Of a DNA stretch of 32,156 nt, positions 1-6,052 are shown piece by piece (positions within the stretch are counted from its first letter, which is position 1; each line of letters opens with the position of its first letter). Made by a program: the position numbers and the translations under genes. The notes beneath the pieces were generated by a model that was given only the letters and a program-made list of their open reading frames with translations, was not told where the DNA came from and searched no databases. This DNA is from JAHBNG01 sp039028975 (GTDB taxonomy: Bacteria > Chloroflexota > Anaerolineae > Caldilineales > Caldilineaceae). Location of the stretch: NCBI GenBank assembly GCA_039028975.1, contig JBCCHB010000177.1, positions 1 through 32,156 on the forward strand, in the 5' to 3' direction.

Positions 1-222
1 GTTCCTGAGAGTTGCCAAGAGCAATTTACGGCGAAATCGTTACGAATTTCACTGATTTTTCGTCAATTTAAGCCGAAATCAGCTCAAAAATCGGGTGAAT
101 TTTACGTTTTTCGTACTTGGCAACTAAGAGTAACTGCACCCTTTTCAAATGGGGCTGAATATAGAAGGCAACTCACAAATGAATTCTTTGATTGCATTCC
201 CTCATAAAATCATAAACCTGCC
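1..222. other. Gene-free stretch with nested repeats
   Basis: No convincing coding region. A perfect 10-bp inverted repeat, AGTTGCCAAG at 10-19 and CTTGGCAACT at 116-125, encloses an AT-rich stretch. That stretch holds two diverged direct copies of a 17-mer beginning CAATTTA (about 22 and 64), which differ at two or three positions. A degenerate copy of the window's palindromic repeat follows at 131-163. The stretch lies downstream of the minus-strand peptidase gene, so a transcript end is expected here, but I see no classical terminator with a T-tract. Confidence 0.5.
131..163. repeat. Degenerate short copy of the TATA-ended palindromic repeat
   Basis: The segment aligns end to end with the short palindromic element at 3384-3418: a TAACTGC-type left end, a TTTTCAAA core and a GGGGCTGAATATA right end. 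Several substitutions weaken the inverted pairing. It lies about 60 bp beyond the stop codon of the minus-strand peptidase gene. It is called a repeat only because better-preserved relatives occur at 3384, 8248 and 23726. Confidence 0.5.
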
Positions 223-2469
223 TCACCGAACCAATGGCAAATAAACCCGCCTCCCCACCTCAATCTGCAACGTAATCGGTCGAGCCTGATGACCTTCCGA
301 ATCCTTGGCGTGGACGACAATCCGATAGCCGCCTACCTCATCAAACCCGGCATATTCAGCTTCATACTGATTGTTGCCTTGGGGCTGTAGGATAATATTG
401 GGTAAGGATTCGGGGACCAGCTCTTGACCACTTTCTGCTGGCGCATAGGCGGGGCCGTAGACGACGGCCCAAACGAGATCGACCTGCTGATCGTCCCGCA
501 CTTCTGCTTGGATGGTGCCGCGTCGATTGGTGATGCGCTCTGGTTCGCTGGCTTGGGCAATGTAGGGAGGCCAGCTATCTTCAGTGCCGGGGAAGGTTCC
601 TTTGTAGGCAAAGCCGCGCTGGGCGGCTATCTCATAATCCACTTCCCGGTTGACCTCTTGATCGCCATTGCTATCTACCCACGGCTGCTGTAACGGATAG
701 AGGCGAGTGACAAATGAGCGGGCCTGGGAGAAGCTGGTAAAGAGATTTCGCCCTTGCTGTAGGGAGGTGATAAAGTAGTCCGAGAAGTGGGCACCGCTTC
801 GCGACGCGTAGGCATCCCAATCCACGTTAGTGGAAGTAATAACAACCCGCCCCTCTTTGCTAATGCTTTGGGGACCATCAATAAAGCTGCCCGCGTGGCA
901 CATTTCAATAATTACGTTGATCTTGACCCCAGGAACCTTCTCTTCCACAACTGTTAGCCAGCCATCAAGTTCATCTGGCGTGACTGTTTCATTGGTCAAT
1001 CCATCGAGATATAACCTATTTTTGTCACCGTGATCCATCAGATAGAGGGTCAATGACCGCTGAGATTGGAGCCTTTCTACAGCCCAATCTACGATGGCAC
1101 TCTCTAGGTTGGCCTTGGTGGCCGCTGCATCATACCCAACTAGATTGGCATCCGTTGCTAGGTAGGTAATATCTTCTGCTGTGTACCCATTGGCTGAAAA
1201 GAGCTTGAAGACATCATTGGTGACATTATGGATATTCGTCTGGAGTGGATCAGAGCCTTTGATGCGCCCGGCAACCAAGATAACAGCCCCAGTGCTTGGT
1301 TCTGCGGATAGGGTGCGTACCGAAAGATCATACGCTACATGATCTCCAAAGATGCGCTCATCTTGATGCTGTAGCCGCAGATAGATAGGTTCGGTCGATA
1401 GCGCAGAGAAATCTAAGCGAACGCCAGGCGTAAATGTTGCGTTCCACGTTTCGGTGGGCAGGCTTCCACAGGACGTGTGGAGCTCCAAGTTGACATCGGC
1501 AGGGGACCCATCGGGAATAGTGACCTCCACCCGATATGTGGTCCCGGTGGTAGCATCAAAGCGCACCCAGTCCACATCTGCCGTTTGGTGAAGCGTATGG
1601 CGCTGGCTCTCACCATCCACCTCTATCGCTGTTGCCTGAGCACAAATCTCATCACTTTCATGGGGATCGCCAGTTCCAGGCGTTGCGGGCGGATTGACCG
1701 TTGGCGTTGGCCTAATGCTGGACGTAGGGGTTGATGTCACTGCTGGTGTGGCTGAACTTGATGTCGCGGTTGCCGTGGGAAAGGGTGCTCCCATCTCGTC
1801 CATGACAAAACTACTTTCCGCCAACTGGGTTGCGTTGTTGCTGCGGTCTGTTATGGTAACCTGATAATAGATGGTTGTTCCAGACACTAGCCCAGGCAAG
1901 GTAGTTGAATGTGCCTTCTGATAATCCGCATCTGTAACCGATTCGGATAGATTCCCTGGCGTTGAGCCATAGCGAACTACGCTGCGACTATACTCATCCG
2001 TCTGCCACGCCAGCTTGGCGCTTGTTGTGCTTTCGATGACAACTGTCACTTCACTCGTTCTCTGTGGCCCAGTGGTGTCTTTGATCAGGTCAACTGGGTA
2101 ACGCAACGCATAGGTAAAACCCACCTTGGCCTGTTCAATCCTTATACGAGACATAACCTGCTGAAGCTTCTCAGCCAGGGTCGTCACAATGGCGAGTGGA
2201 TAGCTTTGCCTTGCCTTGGCCTGATCGATGGCAATGCGCGGGGCTACAATCGCAAGCAAGTCGGCCAGCGTACTTTCACGGGTAAAGGATGTATCCAGAA
2301 CTGCTGTCGCACCGGATACTGAGATTCGGGTCTGACTATATGCAGACATGGCGCAAAAGAGGCATATGAGACTGATGATCCCTAGCCCAACTACTACTTT
2401 CCCAAGTTGTTGCCCAAACCATTGCCCAAACCGTTTCCCAAAAACTTGCCTAAAACCTTGCATCCTCAT
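223..2469 (-). CDS. Secreted multidomain C13/caspase-like cysteine peptidase
   Basis: Predicted exported protease of 748 residues. Order: a basic N-terminus built from four-residue xFG[Q/K] repeats, one hydrophobic segment (about 24-45) acting as signal or anchor, a fibronectin-III/purple-phosphatase-like beta domain (about 134-225), a Thr/Ser/Pro linker (about 230-268), a PPC-like beta domain (about 275-385, with DVDWVRF), then a caspase-fold peptidase resembling family C13 (legumain). The likely catalytic His480 lies in MDHGD and the likely Cys524 in IEMCHAGSF. A beta-rich C-terminal domain ends in VYLPLVR, a tail I associate with Chloroflexota surface proteins. The ATG overlaps the stop of the upstream gene (TAATG), so the two are probably translationally coupled. 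The substrate is unknown; the fold and catalytic pair are the firm part. Confidence 0.82.
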   Translation of the reverse strand: MRMQGFRQVFGKRFGQWFGQQLGKVVVGLGIISLICLFCAMSAYSQTRISVSGATAVLDTSFTRESTLADLLAIVAPRIAIDQAKARQSYPLAIVTTLAEKLQQVMSRIRIEQAKVGFTYALRYPVDLIKDTTGPQRTSEVTVVIESTTSAKLAWQTDEYSRSVVRYGSTPGNLSESVTDADYQKAHSTTLPGLVSGTTIYYQVTITDRSNNATQLAESSFVMDEMGAPFPTATATSSSATPAVTSTPTSSIRPTPTVNPPATPGTGDPHESDEICAQATAIEVDGESQRHTLHQTADVDWVRFDATTGTTYRVEVTIPDGSPADVNLELHTSCGSLPTETWNATFTPGVRLDFSALSTEPIYLRLQHQDERIFGDHVAYDLSVRTLSAEPSTGAVILVAGRIKGSDPLQTNIHNVTNDVFKLFSANGYTAEDITYLATDANLVGYDAAATKANLESAIVDWAVERLQSQRSLTLYLMDHGDKNRLYLDGLTNETVTPDELDGWLTVVEEKVPGVKINVIIEMCHAGSFIDGPQSISKEGRVVITSTNVDWDAYASRSGAHFSDYFITSLQQGRNLFTSFSQARSFVTRLYPLQQPWVDSNGDQEVNREVDYEIAAQRGFAYKGTFPGTEDSWPPYIAQASEPERITNRRGTIQAEVRDDQQVDLVWAVVYGPAYAPAESGQELVPESLPNIILQPQGNNQYEAEYAGFDEVGGYRIVVHAKDSEGHQARPITLQIEVGRRVYLPLVR
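2398..2457 (-). repeat. 12-bp tandem repeat inside the peptidase start region
   Basis: Five imperfect 12-bp units (plus-strand forms such as TTGCCCAAACCA, TTGCCCAAACCG and TTTCCCAAAAAC) lie just after the start codon of the C13-like peptidase gene. They encode four-residue repeats of the pattern x-F/L-G-Q/K, giving an amphipathic, positively charged N-terminal extension before the hydrophobic segment. Because the unit is a multiple of three, copy-number change would keep the frame. Confidence 0.7.
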
Positions 2470-3335
2470 TAGGACCCCTTGTAGAGAATGGCGAGACCGC
2501 CATCTGCTCGAACGTCTGACGAAGAGAAGCTACCCGTGGAAGAGACGCGGATCGTATGCTGTTGATCTAGAGTGAGCATAGGGTTGAGTATTGCGCTGGA
2601 GATAAACCAAGAACCGCCGGGCGGGTCAAGCTCTTCGAGCTGCGCACCGTCGACGAACAATTGCACTCTATCATCACTAAAGCTGCCGTTTGAGCCAGCC
2701 AAAGACCAACTCATCTCATGGTACTCAAACTCAGCGGGCAGTGTAATCTGAAATTCATCAGCACAATTGATGCGGGTACAAAAATCCGAGATCAACATCA
2801 TGCGATCCGCGTTGGGGAAGGCAAAGTGGTAATAGGTGGGCGCGGGTTCAGGGACAGTAATTGCCAAAGCAATCTGCTTGAGGGCTTGCTCTAACAGGGT
2901 CGGCATCTGGGGGCCTCCATCATAATGGACCCAATCAAAGATCTTACTAGTCTCGACTGACTTGTCATAGTAGGCCATTACCCAGCCATCCGCAGCAGCA
3001 TAGAGTTTGACGTCCCACGCCTCATTCGTGTAGTCTGTCAACTGCAACGCTCCGATAATATACTGATCTGTCTGGATTTCAGTATAGCGCAGTGCTGCGC
3101 CAACTTGGGTTAAGTCAATGTTCCGTCCTGCATTAAAGTAGGCCGCAATACCGGCTTCGTCGTCGGCAAAAGAGTCACCCTGCGCATGTACTACGCTTAG
3201 AAAAGGGGGTGTTCGTAATGTAATGGTATCTTGGTCCATTGGCGACCACGCCCATTGAACAACGGCACCGACCAGCAAAAGACAAATCAGAGATATGCAT
3301 AGGAGTAAGCGTTTCCAAATTCGAAGAGGAATCAT
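2469..3335 (-). CDS. Secreted protein of unknown function
   Basis: Protein of about 288 residues. I recognise no family. An N-terminal basic patch is followed by a hydrophobic segment (about 10-30) and a VVHAQGD-like region that could be a signal-peptide cleavage site, so export is likely. The rest is soluble and rich in aromatic and acidic residues, with a pair of cysteines (DFCTRINC) that may form a disulfide, and the C-terminal half looks beta-rich. The ATG at 3335 is preferred over the in-frame TTG at 3338 because AAGGAAG lies upstream at suitable spacing. Its stop overlaps the start of the downstream peptidase gene, so the two probably form an operon; it could be a partner or substrate of that peptidase, which is inference. 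An internal VPEP is not a PEP-CTERM signal, as no membrane helix follows. Confidence 0.7.
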   Translation of the reverse strand: MIPLRIWKRLLLCISLICLLLVGAVVQWAWSPMDQDTITLRTPPFLSVVHAQGDSFADDEAGIAAYFNAGRNIDLTQVGAALRYTEIQTDQYIIGALQLTDYTNEAWDVKLYAAADGWVMAYYDKSVETSKIFDWVHYDGGPQMPTLLEQALKQIALAITVPEPAPTYYHFAFPNADRMMLISDFCTRINCADEFQITLPAEFEYHEMSWSLAGSNGSFSDDRVQLFVDGAQLEELDPPGGSWFISSAILNPMLTLDQQHTIRVSSTGSFSSSDVRADGGLAILYKGS

Positions 3336-3361
3336 CAAAGCTTCCTTTATTATAGCTTCTT

Positions 3362-3467
3362 TATAATCATTAGATCTCGATGTTATACTGCGGTCGTTTT
3401 CAAACGGAGCTGAGTATAGTGAGGGACTCTTCGGTTCTTCAGAGTGATTTGCAATCTAATGATTATA
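3362..3467. repeat. Nested palindromic element between patatin and secreted-protein genes
   Basis: Perfect 14-bp inverted arms, TATAATCATTAGAT at 3362-3375 and ATCTAATGATTATA at 3454-3467, enclose the 35-bp palindromic repeat at 3384-3418 and a second small stem at 3426-3445 (ACTCT/AGAGT). The right outer arm overlaps the stop codon of the patatin gene. The arrangement could be a miniature transposable element or a structured terminator/processing site between two minus-strand genes. Confidence 0.6.
3384..3418. repeat. Short copy of the TATA-ended palindromic repeat
   Basis: Starts TATACTGCGGTCG and ends ACGGAGCTGAGTATA, the same ends as the 85-86 bp copies at 8248 and 23726 but without their inner stem and loop. 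The two halves pair with each other (TATACT...CGTTT against its reverse complement), so this is a compact hairpin form of the family. Confidence 0.7.
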
Positions 3468-4422
3468 CATTTAGGACCGTTTGGTTCACTTCAAATGGAC
3501 CGATTGCTCCGGCATCGTTCCGCTCTATATGATTTTCCTGAGTTTGTAGCATACCGTGAATACCACTGGGTAATGAATTGGGTGATGAAAAGGGAACGGA
3601 AGAAAGAAAGCCATTAACAAGTTTTTCTGTTCGGTCAATTAGCTCTATGGTATGATCAAAATTCATAAAACCAATGTTGAGACGCGAAGGTCTGGGTAGG
3701 TAAACAATCGGTAGATGTTGGGCAATAAGCTCTGCTTCGCTTTGGAGCCGCTGCCGCAAAGCCCCTTCAACCACCGTAAATAGCAGATCCCCTACGTGCC
3801 GGGGTGGGTAGTGACGTTGGGACATCATACCCGCATCAAGGATGATAATGGAGCCAGCACCCATTTGAGTTGCCGCCTTTAATGGTACACCTTCAGTACA
3901 CCCTCCGTCAACGTAGAGTTTGCCTTCGATCTGAACAGGAGGGTATATGCACGGTATGGCCGTGCTAGCTAGAAGTGCCGAGCGCAATTCACCTTGCTGA
4001 AAGAGAGTTCCACCATGGGTCGTTAGGTCCGTAGCCAGAATACCTAATGGTATCTTGAGTTTTTCAATGGATTGTGCCATATTCAAGCCATCAATCAGCT
4101 TGCCAAGTTCATCTTGGTAGAATAAGCTCTGGCGCGTTTGCAACAGGCAGACGAGCTGGGCAAGCAGACCACCGGGAAAAATGTCCCGTTTGTGCAATTG
4201 AATCCAGGTTTCTGTTAAAACGTCCGCACCTACCTCTAAGCCATAATGAGCGATAGCAGCACCATTGAGCGCTCCGACTGAGGAACCTACAATCTGATCT
4301 GGGTAAATGCCATTGTCCCGCAATGCTCGTACCATACCCACTTGGATGGCCCCTAAGCTTGAGCCACCTGACAATACAAATGTAATCGGTCTGGGCAATA
4401 TGTCTGTCCATTGTTGATTCAT
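3463..4422 (-). CDS. Patatin-like phospholipase (RssA-type)
   Basis: Patatin-family acyl hydrolase, expected to cleave fatty acids from membrane or storage lipids through a Ser-Asp dyad. Visible motifs are the oxyanion glycine loop LSGGSSLGA near the N-terminus, the nucleophile elbow GSSVG followed by ALNGAA, and the DGG motif (VDGGCTEGVPL) carrying the catalytic Asp. About 319 residues, normal for single-domain bacterial patatins, with no signal peptide, so probably cytoplasmic or membrane-associated. I chose the ATG at 4422, preceded by GGCGGGAAA; the frame stays open to an ATG at 4443 and a TTG at 4446. A hairpin with a T-tract lies just upstream on the same strand. Natural substrate unknown. 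Confidence 0.9.
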   Translation of the reverse strand: MNQQWTDILPRPITFVLSGGSSLGAIQVGMVRALRDNGIYPDQIVGSSVGALNGAAIAHYGLEVGADVLTETWIQLHKRDIFPGGLLAQLVCLLQTRQSLFYQDELGKLIDGLNMAQSIEKLKIPLGILATDLTTHGGTLFQQGELRSALLASTAIPCIYPPVQIEGKLYVDGGCTEGVPLKAATQMGAGSIIILDAGMMSQRHYPPRHVGDLLFTVVEGALRQRLQSEAELIAQHLPIVYLPRPSRLNIGFMNFDHTIELIDRTEKLVNGFLSSVPFSSPNSLPSGIHGMLQTQENHIERNDAGAIGPFEVNQTVLNV

Positions 4423-4460
4423 AATACATTTCCCGCCGCTCATCAAATTCTTAATCTAAA

Positions 4461-4484
4461 AAGCCTACCCCGTATGGTAGGCTT
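4461..4484 (-). terminator. Hairpin with T-tract in the leader of the patatin gene
   Basis: A perfect 9-bp inverted repeat, AAGCCTACC and GGTAGGCTT, with a 6-nt loop. Read on the minus strand the stem is followed by TTTTTA, the form of an intrinsic terminator. It lies about 40 nt upstream of the patatin start. No minus-strand gene lies immediately upstream to need it, so it may be a leader attenuator or the remnant of a lost gene's terminator. Confidence 0.6.
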
Positions 4485-4624
4485 GCTATACATACGTTAC
4501 ATTGATGATACGACGACTCAATAACAGACTCCACAGACCAATCTATCGATTTGCCCAATTTAGCCATCAAAAAGAAGAATACGTGTCAGATCCACGGATC
4601 CGCATATACCGCCGCTTGTGCTTC

Positions 4625-4653
4625 TTGGTCGCCAGATATGTAGCATCTATAAT
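4625..4653 (+). promoter_or_regulatory. Candidate sigma-70 promoter of the decayed phyH gene
   Basis: TTGGTC (4625-4630) and TATAAT (4648-4653) are separated by 17 bp, about 45 bp upstream of the ATG of the phyH remnant. The -10 matches the consensus fully and the -35 partly. Its position suggests the pseudogene was once an expressed single gene. Confidence 0.45.
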
Positions 4654-4696
4654 TGTGGAGTTTCCCTCCCATCTATTACGCCCATTGGGGGCAATT

Positions 4697-5258
4697 ATGA
4701 CAGCTACACCGACAACGGCCGCCTCTATTCTATCTAAATACCTGGCCGAAAACCCTGTTAGCCCAGAGCAAATTCAACTCTGGATCGAAACTTTCCACCA
4801 GCAGAGCTTTCTCTTTATAGAAAATGTATTGCCGCTGGAGTAGTGCGTAGAATTGCGCGCTGGTCTGGAATGGGCACTGGAGCATAACCAGTTCAATACA
4901 ACCTTGGAGGGGCAGGATCTGTCGTCATTTTTAATAATCAATGCTGGCATCGCGGTGGACCAAACCAAAGTGATCGCACTCGGTACATTACCCAAATAAC
5001 TTACGCACGGCGCATCATTGGCCATAAGTATTACCTGTTCATGAACGAACTATTGGCGAATTGTTTGAGGAGTGAGCACGCCCTGTGCGGCTACGCGCCA
5101 GAAGCCGCCACGAGGCGTGCCTATCTCCACATCATACGGGCATTTTTGAATTCGCCAACAGTATCATGAACTACCAGATGCCCGAGCACGTCTATGAGAA
5201 TGCGAATCCGAGATTGCGGAGGTTGGTTGAATTTTTGGATCATGGCGCGTATGGGTAG
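4697..5258 (+). pseudogene. Decayed phytanoyl-CoA dioxygenase (PhyH) gene
   Basis: Remnant of an Fe(II)/2-oxoglutarate dioxygenase gene. The first piece starts with ATG at 4697 (MTATPTT), reads into FHQQSFLFIENVLPLE, hits an in-frame TAG where a Trp codon would fit, then continues CVELRAGLEWALEHN. A large internal part is missing, including the expected HxD iron ligands. The reading then shifts frame to NNQCWHRGGPNQSDRTRY, the distal-His region typical of PhyH proteins. A 117-bp insertion (5047-5163) breaks the gene again before the last piece, MNYQMPEHVYENANP to GAYG and a TAG stop. About 190 codons remain where functional relatives have roughly 260-310. At least four lesions make it non-functional. 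It may be a lost relative of the PhyH genes at 19-24 kb, though the remnant does not look like a recent duplicate of any of them. Confidence 0.8.
5039..5171. mobile_element. MITE-like insertion in the phyH remnant
   Basis: A 117-bp segment (5047-5163) is bounded by the 8-bp direct repeat TCATGAAC (5039-5046 and 5164-5171), as expected of a target-site duplication. Near its ends are 14-bp terminal inverted repeats, ACTATTGGCGAATT (5049-5062) and AATTCGCCAACAGT (5149-5162), matching at 13 of 14 positions. The interior holds a nested stem (GCACGCC/GGCGTGC and GCGGCT/AGCCGC). It has no coding capacity. Removing it with one TCATGAAC copy rejoins two PhyH-like protein pieces, which supports insertion after the gene existed. 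Confidence 0.72.
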
Positions 5259-5265
5259 GGGATCC

Positions 5266-5301
5266 TGGACCTTGGACTGTGGACCTTGGACTGTGGACCT
5301 T
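5266..5301. repeat. Heptanucleotide tandem repeat
   Basis: Five adjacent 7-bp units alternate TGGACCT and TGGACTG (TGGACCT, TGGACTG, TGGACCT, TGGACTG, TGGACCT), then decay into TGAAATG. The repeat sits between the phyH remnant and the racemase gene. Intergenic heptamer repeats are known from cyanobacteria (STRR) and other filamentous bacteria; the resemblance is in form only. Confidence 0.75.
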
Positions 5302-5338
5302 GAAATGAACAACTGGAAAATAAAAAGGCTAGAACGAA

Positions 5339-6052
5339 GTGAAAAAGATTATCGGAATTATCGGTGGGATGGGACCTCAGGCGACGATTGATCTGTATCA
5401 ACAAATCGTAAATTTGACGCCAGCATCTGTTGATCAGGAGCATCTGCATATGCTAATTGACTCTTACCCACAGATTCCAGACCGAACAGAGGCATTACTC
5501 AATGGCGGTGAGGATCCCCTACCCTATTTAGCAGAGTCTGCGAATCGTCTGCAGGCAGCCGGAGCGAACTGTTTAATCATTCCATGTAACACGGCCCATG
5601 CTTTTGTTTATGCGTTGCAGCAGACAACTTCGATCCCAATCCTAAATATGATCGACGAAACAGCTCGATACATTACGGATCAGTATCCGAGGACATCTCA
5701 AGCGGGGCTGCTTGCTACCTCCGGTACGGTCGAAATCGGGCTTTATCAAAAGGCTTTGCAAAATTTTCAAATCGATACTGTTACCCCTAATTTGGAGGAG
5801 CAAAGTAACCTTGTTATGGAAGCGATTTATGGAGAAGCAGGGATTAAGGCCGGTTGTTTGGGTGAGCACCCCACCCTCCTTCTAAAACAAGCCGCGCAAA
5901 TGCTAATTGAACAAGGGGCTACAGTCATCATTGGTGGATGCACTGAGATCCCCTTGGTACTTGATGAGGATAGTCTGCCCGTACCGTTTATCAATCCGAG
6001 CTATATTCTTGCAAAAAAGGCAGTGGAATTTGCACTGGATACCTCTTACTGA
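5339..6052 (+). CDS. Aspartate/glutamate racemase family protein
   Basis: Cofactor-independent amino-acid racemase of the Asp/Glu/hydantoin racemase superfamily, 237 residues, which normally interconverts L- and D-aspartate or a related amino acid by a two-cysteine mechanism. The N-terminal IGIIGGMGPQAT is typical of the aspartate racemase branch. The two catalytic cysteines are visible as Cys83 in IPCNTAH and Cys201 in GGCTEIP, near-symmetrical in the two half-domains. No signal peptide, so cytoplasmic. The start is GTG with a weak ribosome site (AAGGCTAGAACGAA). The gene overlaps the convergent SpoIID-domain gene by 7 bp at its 3' end. D-amino acids feed cell-wall synthesis and that neighbour acts on cell wall, but a functional link is only suggestive. 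Substrate uncertain. Confidence 0.88.
   Translation: MKKIIGIIGGMGPQATIDLYQQIVNLTPASVDQEHLHMLIDSYPQIPDRTEALLNGGEDPLPYLAESANRLQAAGANCLIIPCNTAHAFVYALQQTTSIPILNMIDETARYITDQYPRTSQAGLLATSGTVEIGLYQKALQNFQIDTVTPNLEEQSNLVMEAIYGEAGIKAGCLGEHPTLLLKQAAQMLIEQGATVIIGGCTEIPLVLDEDSLPVPFINPSYILAKKAVEFALDTSY

Noticed and set aside
2469..3335. VPEP motif in the unknown secreted protein as a PEP-CTERM signal
   Set aside because: It lies in the middle of the protein and is not followed by a membrane helix and basic tail at the C-terminus.
4502..4843. 113-codon open frame as an intact small gene
   Set aside because: Its second half is the N-terminus of the decayed phyH and its first half has no family resemblance or good ribosome site.
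5047..5163. The direct and inverted repeats around 5.1 kb as a CRISPR fragment
   Set aside because: There are only two flanking copies of an 8-mer with an inverted-ended insert, not regularly spaced repeats with spacers.
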